Assembly: GCF_024741815.1 (NCBI RefSeq)
Contig: NZ_CP102951.1
Span: 1,277,001 to 1,341,000 of the forward strand
Length of the DNA stretch: 64,000 nucleotides
DNA from: Pseudomonas sp. LS1212
GTDB taxonomy: Bacteria; Pseudomonadota; Gammaproteobacteria; Pseudomonadales; Pseudomonadaceae
Direction of reading: 5' to 3'
Every line of letters begins with the position of its first letter. Position 1 is the stretch's first letter. The notes under the pieces were generated by a model. It made no database searches, was not told the origin of the DNA, and saw nothing but the letters and a program-made list of their open reading frames with translations. Below are positions 14,813 to 22,750 of this stretch, in pieces. Both the position numbers and the translations under genes were made by a program.

Positions 14813-17302
14813 TCAGCCGTTACCGCCGTGAAAACCACCCTCGTCGCGATGCAACGCTACCTGGCGGATTGACAGGCGAATCTCTGCCGACAGCACGCGC
14901 TTGGCCGCGCCCTCGGCCAGTTCACCGAGTTTTTCATGGTAACCGAGCTTGCCATTGGCATCCGGGCGCAACACGCCGAGCCCGATCATGCTCTGGATAA
15001 AATGCCGGAACAGGCTTTTATCGAAGAACTCCGGCGCATTGAGCCCATGCAGGATCGACAGGCGCTGGGCCATTACCGTGCAGAGGTCTTCCAGTTCTTC
15101 GGCGCTGAGTGTGTTCTGGCCGCTGTTGAGCAGCAGCGAGATGGCCATGTAGAAGCGTTGCAGGGTCTGGGCGATGGAGCGCGACAGCAATGTCAGCAGC
15201 ACGAAATGCCGCGAACTCGGTGCCGGGCGCAGGTACACTGCATTCTCGAAACGCAGCAGGCCTTGTTCGACAAAGGCTTGCAGCCATTGATCGATAACCT
15301 GATCGAGCTCATCGAGCGTCCAGCGGATAAACAACTCCGATTGCAGGTACGGGTAGAGCGCGCGGGTGTAGCGCAGGATCTGCTCGCGGCTCATGCGCGA
15401 GGCGCTCTGGAAGAAACTCGCCAGCAGCGCCGGCAACGCGAAGATGTGCAGCACGTTGTTGCGGTAGTAGGTCATCAGGATGGCATTGTGCTCATCCAGG
15501 TAGAGGATCTTGCCCAGTGCATCGCTCTGCTCGGACAACAGGTCCATACCCTTGACGTGCTCGATCAGCGCCCGGCCGTCGCCCTGGGGCAAGGTGGTGT
15601 GGGGCGAATAGGGCACCTTGCGCAGCAAGGCCAGGTACAGGTCCAGCACCCGCGCCATGGCCCGGTCGTCCAGGGCCAGCTTGCTGGTGGAAAGCAGGGC
15701 CAGCGCGACCAGGTTGACCGGGTTGATCGCCGCTGCCTCGTTGAGGTGCCGGGCGACTTTCTGGCCCAGGCGATGGGTGGTCTCGTTCAACCAGGCGGGG
15801 CGGAACTGCGGGCTGTGTTCCTGTTCGCGCCAGCCGGGTTGCTGCTGGTCGAGAAACTCCGCCAGCTTGATCGGTTCGCCGAAATTGACCGCGACCTGGC
15901 CGAAGCGCTGCTTGAGGGCGCCGATGACCTTGAAGATATCGAAGATCGACTCTTTCTTCTTGCTCGCCCCACGTAGCTCGCCCAGGTAGGTACGGCCTTC
16001 GAGGACGCGTTCATAGCCGATATACACCGGCACGAAAACAATCGGCATGCGCGAAGAACGCAGGAAGCTGCGCAGGGTGATCGCCAACATGCCGGTCTTG
16101 GGTTGCAGCATGCGCCCGGTGCGCGAGCGTCCGCCTTCGACAAAGTATTCGACCGGGAAACCCTTGGTGAACAGGGTATGCAGGTATTCGTTGAACACGG
16201 CCGTGTACAAGGGGTTGCCCTTGAATGTGCGGCGCATGAAGAAGGCCCCGCCCCGGCGCAGCAGGCTGCCGATCAGCGGCATGTTGAGATTGATCCCGGC
16301 GGCGATATGCGGCGGGGTCAGGCCGTTGCGAAACAGCAGGTAGGACAGCAGCAGGTAATCGATATGGCTGCGGTGGCAGGGCACGTAGATGACTTCGTGG
16401 CCCTGGGCGATACCTTGCACGCCCTCGATGTGGTTGACCTTGATGCCATCGTAGATCTTGTTCCAGAACCAGCTCAGGACCACTTCAAGGAAGCGGATGG
16501 CGGTGTAGGTGTAGTCCGAGGCAATCTCGTTGCCATAACGCAAGGCCTGCGCCTCGGCCTTGACCAGCGAGATCTTCTCGCGTTCGGCCTCATCGGCAAT
16601 CGCCTGGCGCACCAGCGGATCATGGATCAGGCCCTTGACCAGGTTGCGGCGGTGGGAGATGTCCGGGCCGATGACGGCGGTTTTGAGATTACGGAAATGC
16701 ACCCGCAGCAGGCGCTGGGTCATGCGCACGGTGCGCTCGTGGCCCTTGTCTTGTTTGATCAACTCACCCAGGTGGATGGGTGCGGAGAATTGCACGCGGG
16801 TCTTGCGGCCAAGGATCAGGATGCTCAGCAACCGGCGCAGGCGTCCCGTCACGGCCCAACTGTCGGCGAACAGCAGCTTCCAGGGGCTCGACTCGCTGGC
16901 CGGGGATTGGCCCCAGAACACGCTCACCGGAATGATCTGGGCGTCGTCTTCGACTTGCTCGCTGATGGCGGCGACCAGTCGCGACAGGGTTGGCGGAGCG
17001 CCGCGTTTGTCCTGGCGGCCCAGCCAGTCGGGTTCCGGTGTCAGGTAAAAGAAGGCAGCCGGTTCCAGCAAGGTCCCGACCGCAACCGGCAGTACCGGAC
17101 GCGGCAGGCCGGCCTTGGTGCATTCGCTGTCGACCACGGCCAGGTCGCTCAGCGACGGCGATTGCAGCACGTAGAACACCGGACGGCTGCGGTCCAGGTT
17201 CAGTGTGAAGGCCGACTGATTGATCGTCTCCGAGCGAACCCAGAGGTACATCAGTCGACGCAGGGCGCCAAACACGAAACGACGGAACGGAGAGCGGGTC
17301 AT
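14813..17302 (-). CDS. plsB: Glycerol-3-phosphate 1-O-acyltransferase PlsB
   Basis: An 829-residue inner-membrane-associated acyltransferase that makes 1-acyl-glycerol-3-phosphate, the first step of phospholipid synthesis. The acyltransferase block I motif HRSHIDYLL (HX4D) and block III EGGRSRTGR are both present, and the length agrees with Pseudomonas PlsB (about 830). I chose the ATG at 17302 (MTRSPFRR...) because it matches the start of P. putida homologues; the frame extends 27 codons upstream without support. It is divergent from the cold-shock gene. PlsB works upstream of PlsC and CdsA, and cdsA is also in this window. Confidence 0.95.
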   Translation of the reverse strand: MTRSPFRRFVFGALRRLMYLWVRSETINQSAFTLNLDRSRPVFYVLQSPSLSDLAVVDSECTKAGLPRPVLPVAVGTLLEPAAFFYLTPEPDWLGRQDKRGAPPTLSRLVAAISEQVEDDAQIIPVSVFWGQSPASESSPWKLLFADSWAVTGRLRRLLSILILGRKTRVQFSAPIHLGELIKQDKGHERTVRMTQRLLRVHFRNLKTAVIGPDISHRRNLVKGLIHDPLVRQAIADEAEREKISLVKAEAQALRYGNEIASDYTYTAIRFLEVVLSWFWNKIYDGIKVNHIEGVQGIAQGHEVIYVPCHRSHIDYLLLSYLLFRNGLTPPHIAAGINLNMPLIGSLLRRGGAFFMRRTFKGNPLYTAVFNEYLHTLFTKGFPVEYFVEGGRSRTGRMLQPKTGMLAITLRSFLRSSRMPIVFVPVYIGYERVLEGRTYLGELRGASKKKESIFDIFKVIGALKQRFGQVAVNFGEPIKLAEFLDQQQPGWREQEHSPQFRPAWLNETTHRLGQKVARHLNEAAAINPVNLVALALLSTSKLALDDRAMARVLDLYLALLRKVPYSPHTTLPQGDGRALIEHVKGMDLLSEQSDALGKILYLDEHNAILMTYYRNNVLHIFALPALLASFFQSASRMSREQILRYTRALYPYLQSELFIRWTLDELDQVIDQWLQAFVEQGLLRFENAVYLRPAPSSRHFVLLTLLSRSIAQTLQRFYMAISLLLNSGQNTLSAEELEDLCTVMAQRLSILHGLNAPEFFDKSLFRHFIQSMIGLGVLRPDANGKLGYHEKLGELAEGAAKRVLSAEIRLSIRQVALHRDEGGFHGGNG

Positions 17303-17438
17303 ACGGCTTCTGCTTTGGCTGAAAAAAACGAGCATTTGCTCGGTTGGGCTGGCTAGTGTGACGTATCTGCGCAAGTTCAGCAAAATGCCGCACGGTCATC
17401 AAAAATGTACCGAGGCTGTCATATACTCGGTCCGCCGA

Positions 17439-17461
17439 GGTTTCAGGATGTTGCTGAAACC
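17439..17461 (+). promoter_or_regulatory. Stem-loop in the cold-shock gene leader
   Basis: GGTTTCAG and CTGAAACC form a perfect 8-bp stem with a 7-base loop, 60 bases before the cold-shock start. A TATACT at 17422-17427 just upstream could be a -10 box, but no good -35 was found. Long structured leaders are usual for temperature-controlled csp mRNAs. Confidence 0.4.
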
Positions 17462-17520
17462 TGTGCTGTCAGCAAGGGCGCTTCCACATCTTCCATAATA
17501 AAAAAGCCGGAGTAGTACAG

Positions 17521-17730
17521 ATGTCGTCTCGTGAGACTGGTAACGTGAAATGGTTCAACGATGCCAAGGGATATGGCTTCATTCAGCGTGAAAGCGGTGC
17601 GGATGTATTCGTGCACTATCGCGCCATCCGCGGCGAAGGCCATCGTTCCCTGGTAGAAGGGCAGAAGGTCGAGTACGCATTGGTAGAAGGCCAGAAAGGC
17701 CTGCAGGCTGAAGACGTTGTAGGTCTTTAA
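17521..17730 (+). CDS. Cold-shock domain protein
   Basis: A 69-residue CspA-type single-stranded RNA/DNA-binding protein consisting of one OB-fold. RNP1 is KGYGFIQ (residues 17-23) and RNP2 is VFVHY (about 30-34), with the usual GNVKWFND start. It probably acts as an RNA chaperone in the cytosol. GGAG lies nine bases before the ATG. It is monocistronic: a strong bidirectional terminator follows ten bases after the stop. Of the several Pseudomonas csp paralogues I cannot say which this is, so no symbol is given. The loop RAIRGEGHRSLVEGQ differs from CspA and resembles CapB or CspD-like members. Confidence 0.93.
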   Translation: MSSRETGNVKWFNDAKGYGFIQRESGADVFVHYRAIRGEGHRSLVEGQKVEYALVEGQKGLQAEDVVGL

Positions 17731-17739
17731 GCGACTGCG

Positions 17740-17779
17740 AAAAAAGGCCCGTCATCTCGGTGAGGTGACGGGCCTTTTT
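17740..17779. terminator. Bidirectional rho-independent terminator
   Basis: A run of six A residues precedes GGCCCGTCA, an 11-base loop and TGACGGGCC followed by five T. The perfect 9-bp GC-rich stem with tracts on both sides serves the cold-shock gene and the convergent gene ending at 17799. Confidence 0.92.
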
Positions 17780-17798
17780 CGTTAGCCGATTCTGAAAA

Positions 17799-18173
17799 TC
17801 AGGTGCGCCAGGTGATCTCTTCTTCACCGTCCGTGCTGATGCGAATCCAGCGGTCGGCGCTTTCTTCACCTTCTTCCTCGACCCAGGTGCCCGGTGCACA
17901 GCGCACTTCGACGTTCAACGCGGCGAAGGCTGCACGGGCACAGGCGATGTCGTCGTCCCAGGGCGTCTGGTCGCTTTCCAGGTACAGGCTGTTCCATTTG
18001 CCGACAGCCTTGGGCAGCCAGGTCACTGGCACATTGCCGGCCTTGCATTTGTAAGTCTGGCCCTTCTGCACCCAGTCGCTGCAGGGGCCCAGCGCCGCGC
18101 CCAGCCAGGCGGCGATCGCCTTGTGGTCCACGTCGGCGTCTTTCAGGTAAATCTCGATATCGGGTTGGCGCAT
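17799..18173 (-). CDS. Conserved hypothetical protein
   Basis: A 124-residue acidic, soluble protein. It starts MRQPDIEIYLKDAD, has a central CSDWVQKGQTYKCKAGNVPVTWLP stretch with two cysteines, and ends in an acidic segment (WVEEEGEESADRW). I recognise no named domain; it looks like a Pseudomonas-conserved protein. A GTG at 18203 would add ten residues, but GAG eight bases before ATG 18173 supports the shorter form. It begins 35 bases after the end of the rlmA-type gene on the same strand and ends at the shared terminator. Confidence 0.75.
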   Translation of the reverse strand: MRQPDIEIYLKDADVDHKAIAAWLGAALGPCSDWVQKGQTYKCKAGNVPVTWLPKAVGKWNSLYLESDQTPWDDDIACARAAFAALNVEVRCAPGTWVEEEGEESADRWIRISTDGEEEITWRT

Positions 18174-18208
18174 GGACGTACTCGCTTGTGGGCTGGAAAC
18201 CACGTGGA

Positions 18209-19018
18209 TTATTGCAGCACAAAATAATCGTAACGCATCGACACCGTCACCACGAACGGCTTGGCCTGTTCGATGACTTCGGTACGACGCTCGGCGCTGG
18301 CGCGCCAGCCATGGGGGGTCATGGCCAGCAGGTCGGCGCGGGATTTGCCGTCGATCAGCTTGATCTTGTACTTCAAGGTCTCGCTGTGGGCCAGGTGCAT
18401 GCCTTCAGGCACCTGGGCCAGGTGTTTGTCGTCGACGTATTCACGCACCTCGTCGTAGAGGCGCTCGCGCAGTTCGATCAAGTGTTCGCTGGTCGGGCCT
18501 ACCCGCATCAAGCCGCCGCCAGGGCTGAGCAGGCGCTTGGCTTCGTGCCAGTCGAGCGGGCTGAAGACGCTGGCCAGAAACTGGCAGCTGGCATCGGGCA
18601 ACGGCACGCGGGCCATGCTCGCCACCAGCCAGGTTACGGCCGGGTTGCGTTTGCAGGCGCGCTTGACGGCTTCACGGGAAATATCCAGCGCGTAGCCATC
18701 GGCGTGGGGCAATGCCTCGGCGATTTGCGCAGTGTAATAGCCCTCGCCACAGCCGATATCCAGCCAGCGCGCCGGCGAGCGTTCGGCCGCGAGTTCCGCC
18801 AGGCGCTGGGCCACCGGTGCATAGTGGCCGGCGTTGAGGAAATCGCGCCGGGCCTCGACCATGGCCTGGTTGTCGCCAGGGTCACGGCTGTTCTTGTGCT
18901 GCACCGGCAACAGGTTCAGGTAACCCTGGCGGGCACGGTCGAAGCGATGGCCGGCAGGGCAGGCCACGCCGTTGTCGACGGTAGCCAGCGCTGCTGCGCA
19001 GATCGGGCACGTGAGCAT
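18209..19018 (-). CDS. rlmA: 23S rRNA (guanine-N1)-methyltransferase, RlmA type
   Basis: A 269-residue SAM-dependent methyltransferase. The N-terminal zinc site is visible as C4, C7, C20 and H24, and the SAM motif LDIGCGEGYYTAQIA lies near residue 86. This combination is that of RlmA(I) (RrmA), which methylates G745 in hairpin 35 of 23S rRNA. The segment FSPLDWHEAKRLLSPGGGL further marks the family. The start overlaps the dapE stop by one base (TGATG), indicating translational coupling. The exact target base is inferred from family membership. Confidence 0.88.
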   Translation of the reverse strand: MLTCPICAAALATVDNGVACPAGHRFDRARQGYLNLLPVQHKNSRDPGDNQAMVEARRDFLNAGHYAPVAQRLAELAAERSPARWLDIGCGEGYYTAQIAEALPHADGYALDISREAVKRACKRNPAVTWLVASMARVPLPDASCQFLASVFSPLDWHEAKRLLSPGGGLMRVGPTSEHLIELRERLYDEVREYVDDKHLAQVPEGMHLAHSETLKYKIKLIDGKSRADLLAMTPHGWRASAERRTEVIEQAKPFVVTVSMRYDYFVLQ

Positions 19019-20169
19019 CAGGCGAGCAACTTGACGAGAGTCTGGTAGTAGATTTCGGTCAGCACGTCCAGGTCGCTGGCCAGGACGCGCTCGTTGACCT
19101 GGTGGATGGTGGCGTTGACCGGGCCGAGTTCGACCACCTGGGTACCCAGGGTGGCGATGAAGCGCCCGTCGGAAGTGCCGCCGCTGGTCGAGGCCTGGGT
19201 TTCGCGGCCGGTGATTTGCTTGATGCTGGCCGAGACGGCATCGAGCAGCTCACCCGGTTCGGTCAGGAACGGCCGGCCCGACAGGGCCCAATCCACATGC
19301 CAGTCCAGGCCATGCTTGTCGAGGATGGTCGCGACCCGCTGCTGCAGGCCTTCGACGGTGGATTCGGTGGAGAAGCGGAAGTTGAACACCGCCACCAGCT
19401 CGCCCGGAATCACGTTGGTGGCGCCGGTGCCCGAGTTCAGGTTGGAAATCTGGAAGCTGGTCGGCGGGAAGAAGGCATTGCCGTCGTCCCAGTGCTCGGC
19501 GGCCAATTCGGCCAGGGCCGGCGCGGCCAGGTGGATCGGGTTTTTCGCCAGGTGCGGATAGGCCACGTGGCCCTGCACGCCGCGCACGGTCAGCTTGGCG
19601 CCAAGCGAGCCGCGACGGCCGTTCTTGACCACGTCACCGACCAATGAGGTGCTCGAGGGTTCGCCGACGATGCACCAGTCCAGGCGCTCCTTGCGCGCGG
19701 CCAGACGCTCGACCACGGCCTTGGTGCCATGGTGGGCCGGGCCTTCCTCGTCGCTGGTGATCAGGTAGGCGACCTTGCCCCGGTGGTTCGGGTGGTCGGC
19801 GACGAAGCGCTCGGTCGCTATCACCATGGCCGCCAGGCTGCCTTTCATGTCGGCCGCGCCACGGCCGCAGAGCATGCCGTGCTCGTCGATCAGGGCGTCG
19901 AACGGGGCATTCTGCCAGGCCTGCACCGGGCCGGTCGGCACCACGTCGGTATGCCCGGCGAAGCACAGCACGGGGCCCTCCTGGGTGCCGTGGGTGGCCC
20001 AGAAGTTGTCGACGTCCTCAATGCGCATGGGCTCGAGCGTGAAACCGGCATCGCCCAGGCGCTGCATCATCATTTTCTGGCAATCGGCATCGATCGGTGT
20101 CACCGAGGGGCGACGGATCAGGTCGCAGGCCAGTTGAAGGGTAGGCGAGAGGTCGGCTGGGGCCGTCAT
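19018..20169 (-). CDS. dapE: Succinyl-diaminopimelate desuccinylase DapE
   Basis: A 383-residue cytosolic M20-family zinc enzyme that hydrolyses N-succinyl-LL-2,6-diaminopimelate to LL-diaminopimelate and succinate, for lysine and peptidoglycan. Metal-site motifs are FAGHTDVVPTGP, GRGAADMKGSLAAM, SDEEGPA and the C-terminal GGTSDGRF, with the dimerisation lid between. Length equals family norm (about 380). ATG 20169 has GGAG seven bases upstream; an in-frame extension to 20364 lacks support. It is the first gene of a dapE-rlmA pair, and two other genes of the pathway (dapD, dapC) lie 13-16 kb away. Confidence 0.95.
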   Translation of the reverse strand: MTAPADLSPTLQLACDLIRRPSVTPIDADCQKMMMQRLGDAGFTLEPMRIEDVDNFWATHGTQEGPVLCFAGHTDVVPTGPVQAWQNAPFDALIDEHGMLCGRGAADMKGSLAAMVIATERFVADHPNHRGKVAYLITSDEEGPAHHGTKAVVERLAARKERLDWCIVGEPSSTSLVGDVVKNGRRGSLGAKLTVRGVQGHVAYPHLAKNPIHLAAPALAELAAEHWDDGNAFFPPTSFQISNLNSGTGATNVIPGELVAVFNFRFSTESTVEGLQQRVATILDKHGLDWHVDWALSGRPFLTEPGELLDAVSASIKQITGRETQASTSGGTSDGRFIATLGTQVVELGPVNATIHQVNERVLASDLDVLTEIYYQTLVKLLA

Positions 20170-20300
20170 GGAAAGACTCCGGAAGCAAGGCAAGGCGGGC
20201 AAAGGGCGACAGTTTAAAGCAAAACGGGCGGTGTGATGCATGCCGAATCCGATACGCAGGAAGCAGACCGTTTTCTTGCCTCTTGAGAGAAATCTGGAGG

Positions 20301-20334
20301 TCCCTTGGGAAAAATCCGAATTTCCTTGGGAAAA
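20301..20334 (+). promoter_or_regulatory. Tandem direct repeat upstream of the fimbrial locus
   Basis: CCTTGGGAAAA occurs at 20303-20313 and again at 20324-20334, exactly 21 bases apart (two helical turns). Each copy also has local dyad symmetry (TCCC-TT-GGGA and TTCC-TTG-GGAA). It lies about 100 bases before the first fimbrial gene, in the 261-base divergent region with dapE, and is a candidate activator or repressor site. Confidence 0.45.
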
Positions 20335-20430
20335 GGTCCGTCGAAGGGTAGGGGGCCATTCCATACCATTGCGTCAATGCCTTGGAAGGCAGCTTCGAGA
20401 GCAACCACCCCCGTACAGGAATGCATTGCA

Positions 20431-21072
20431 ATGAAATTTTCACCCCTGTTTGCCCTGAGTGCCCTGATCGCTTTAACGCCGGTCGCCTTTGCCCAGTCCA
20501 CCACCGACCTTACTGTCACTGGCACTATCACGCCGGCGGCATGCACGCCCTCGCTCAGCGGTGGTGGCAGCTTTGAATTCGGCAGGATTTCCGCGCAGGA
20601 TCTCAAGCAGGATGCCCAAACAATGTTCAAGTCGTCGCTCAGGCAAATGAGCGTGGTTTGCGATGCGCCAACTCGCTTTGCCCTTCGCGCTGTGGATGGC
20701 CGGGCCGGAACTGATATCTCTCCGAATGAGGAGTCATTCGGTGTGGGATTGAACGGCACTGAAAAGATCGGCAGATATTTGCTTCGCACCAACAACTACA
20801 CCGCTGACGGCAACTCATCAACGACGCTTCTGGAGTCATGGAATGGGGGAAGCGCATGGTCGCTTTATGGTAGCACTTATGCCCATATCCCCAACACGAA
20901 CTTTCCCTGGCTTGTTGGCGTTTCCGTGGACGGTGGTATGGAGCCAAGTGCGATTGGAATGCTGACTGCAGACTTTCAGATATACATGCATATCGCCCCA
21001 GCCAAGGACTTGACGCTGACCGATGCAGTTCCAATCGACGGTGCCTCCACGCTGGAAGTCGTCTACTTGTAA
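20431..21072 (+). CDS. DUF1120 fimbrial subunit 1
   Basis: A 213-residue secreted subunit. The signal peptide ends VAFAQS at about residue 22. The mature part starts TTDLTVTGTITPAAC and has a single DUF1120 domain, the type found in E. coli YhcF and GltF. Two cysteines (in TPAACTP and VVCDAPTRF) probably form the pilin disulfide. The C-terminus IDGASTLEVVYL alternates hydrophobic residues, as needed for chaperone binding and donor-strand exchange. AGGA precedes the ATG. First gene of the fimbrial locus; likely exported by Sec and assembled by the chaperone and usher at 22751-25943. Confidence 0.88.
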   Translation: MKFSPLFALSALIALTPVAFAQSTTDLTVTGTITPAACTPSLSGGGSFEFGRISAQDLKQDAQTMFKSSLRQMSVVCDAPTRFALRAVDGRAGTDISPNEESFGVGLNGTEKIGRYLLRTNNYTADGNSSTTLLESWNGGSAWSLYGSTYAHIPNTNFPWLVGVSVDGGMEPSAIGMLTADFQIYMHIAPAKDLTLTDAVPIDGASTLEVVYL

Positions 21073-21164
21073 GCGCGACAACCAACCGAATTGCCTGCAA
21101 TTTCGAGAGGAGCTGCCAAAACAAGGCAGCCCGAGGCGATACGTTATGTTTCTGAAGGAGAATC

Positions 21165-21812
21165 ATGACAATGAGGTCAGCATGTGCATTCATTTTTTTC
21201 GCTTCACTGTCGGTGGTCGGCGGCGCACTTGCACAGTCCGCTACCGACCTCACGGTTACCGGCACCATCACGCCGGCGGCGTGTGCACCGATGCTCAGCG
21301 GTGGCGGTGAGTTCAATTTCGGAATGATCGCGGCGCAGGATCTTGATCAGGAAGCAATAACCAACTTCATATCGCCTGCCAGGCAACTGAGTGTGGCGTG
21401 CAGTGCGCCCACCCGTTTTGCGCTGCGCGCTGTCGACGGTCGTGCCGGCACCCAGCCGACGGTGACGATCGATAATTTTGGCCTCGGCCTGAGTGGCGTT
21501 GAAAGGATTGGTGAATACAAGTTGCGCACGACCGGCTATGCCGCCGATGGCAGCGCTGCGATCGATGTCCTGGAATCTCGTGATGCCGGGTCCTCCTGGC
21601 TTAAAGCACCCTCTGACGAGTCCTACCTCTTCAATACCAACGGCCCGAACCTCACGGCTGTCGGGGGCATCGGTGCCAATGAGCCAAGTGCGATCGAGGT
21701 GCTGACAACCGACCTGGCCGTCAGCATGGCGATCACTGCGGCCAAGAACCTGACCCTGACCGACGAAGTCACCATCGATGGTGCGGCCACGCTTGAGGTT
21801 GTCTATCTGTAG
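21165..21812 (+). CDS. DUF1120 fimbrial subunit 2
   Basis: A 215-residue secreted subunit, a paralogue of the gene before it. The signal peptide ends GGALAQS. The mature N-terminus (ATDLTVTGTITPAACAP), FGMIAAQDLDQ, the second cysteine segment (VACSAPTRFALRAVDGRAG) and the C-terminus IDGAATLEVVYL match subunit 1, while the middle (about residues 105-165) differs. AAGGAG sits just before the ATG. The 92-base gap after subunit 1 contains a small hairpin (CTGCC...GGCAG). Sequence divergence concentrated in the middle suggests different surface-exposed faces on a shared pilin fold. Confidence 0.88.
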   Translation: MTMRSACAFIFFASLSVVGGALAQSATDLTVTGTITPAACAPMLSGGGEFNFGMIAAQDLDQEAITNFISPARQLSVACSAPTRFALRAVDGRAGTQPTVTIDNFGLGLSGVERIGEYKLRTTGYAADGSAAIDVLESRDAGSSWLKAPSDESYLFNTNGPNLTAVGGIGANEPSAIEVLTTDLAVSMAITAAKNLTLTDEVTIDGAATLEVVYL

Positions 21813-21857
21813 GCACTGTTCTCAACCACCTGACGGTTTTCGTGCAAAAAGGAATCC

Positions 21858-22526
21858 ATGACAATGAAGTTCGCCCTCTCGCTCATAGCGGCTGCCGTGA
21901 TTTCAGCGGTACCGACTGCGTTCGCGCAATCCACCACAGATATTTCTGTCACCGGCACCATCACGCCGGCAGCCTGCCGGCCAACGTTCGGTGGCGTGGG
22001 TGCTGTCGACTTTGGCCGTATCGCTTCCCATGATCTGGAGCAGGGTTCGCATACTCCGCTGCCAGAGAAAACCCTGGCGTTGACGGTCGTTTGTGACGGG
22101 CCCACGCGATTTGCCCTGCGCTCTGTAGACAACCGCGAGGGATCGGCAACGTCGCCTTCCGGGGCTGGCGCCAGGGCCGCCTATCGTGCTCACGGCCTGG
22201 GTATGTCGGGGGAGGAAAAGATCGGTCACTACCTGCTCGATATCGAGCCGGCCAACGCGCAGATCGATGGTGCTACGGCGTATGCCACCTACACCCTGGA
22301 CCTGGGCTTGACGTGGAGCAACACGGCGGATGCCCCTCATCCCCTCTCGCCGCTCGAGCTGGTCGGCTTCAGCTTCAACTCGGGGCATACCGCAGGGCCG
22401 GATGCGGTTACCAACCTGACAAGTGCCCTGCGCATCTCTGCGCATGTGGCGCCCGCTCAGGAATTGAGCTTGACCGATGAAGTCACCCTGGATGGTTCGG
22501 CGGTGATTGAAGTGGTTTACCTATGA
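21858..22526 (+). CDS. DUF1120 fimbrial subunit 3
   Basis: A 222-residue secreted subunit. The signal peptide ends PTAFAQS, and the mature start is TTDISVTGTITPAACRP. FGRIASHDLEQG, VVCDGPTRFALRSVDNREG and the C-terminal LDGSAVIEVVYL follow the common pattern. The middle contains a slightly longer loop than subunits 1 and 2. AAGGAATCC is a moderate ribosome-binding site. Its stop overlaps the ATG of a 30-codon remnant that ends in the same C-terminal motif (22523-22615). The three subunits in a row probably arose by duplication. Confidence 0.88.
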   Translation: MTMKFALSLIAAAVISAVPTAFAQSTTDISVTGTITPAACRPTFGGVGAVDFGRIASHDLEQGSHTPLPEKTLALTVVCDGPTRFALRSVDNREGSATSPSGAGARAAYRAHGLGMSGEEKIGHYLLDIEPANAQIDGATAYATYTLDLGLTWSNTADAPHPLSPLELVGFSFNSGHTAGPDAVTNLTSALRISAHVAPAQELSLTDEVTLDGSAVIEVVYL

Positions 22527-22615
22527 GCAAACTGGTTGAAGCTGGCGTGTTCATAGGACCCCGTGACGTCCTCCAGATCGACGGCGCATCCACGATCGAA
22601 GTCGTTTACCTGTAG
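22523..22615 (+). pseudogene. Remnant of a DUF1120 subunit (C-terminal tail only)
   Basis: An open stretch of 30 codons starts at an ATG overlapping the stop of subunit 3 (ATGA) and ends QIDGASTIEVVYL, the C-terminal signature of the DUF1120 subunits. The first 17 codons (MSKLVEAGV...) resemble nothing in the family, and no signal peptide or cysteine is present. The simplest reading is that a further tandem subunit gene was lost by deletion, leaving its last 13 codons. Production of a short peptide cannot be excluded. Confidence 0.75.
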
Positions 22616-22626
22616 GCGATGTGCCA

Positions 22627-22649
22627 GCCGGCATGCCAGACATGCCGGC
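22627..22649 (+). other. Stem-loop between the subunit genes and the chaperone
   Basis: GCCGGCATG and CATGCCGGC form a perfect 9-bp stem with loop CCAGA, 12 bases after the remnant stop. No T run follows directly. Such hairpins between pilin and assembly genes often protect the upstream mRNA or dampen transcription, giving more subunit than assembly machinery. Confidence 0.5.
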
Positions 22650-22750
22650 CGCTCTCTCACGGCCCCGCCCGCGGTTTTCTATTTTTCAAAGCCTGCGACT
22701 CCATCCCACTCTTTTTACGGGTGAGCGCAGCCGTGCCCCGGAGTATTGCC

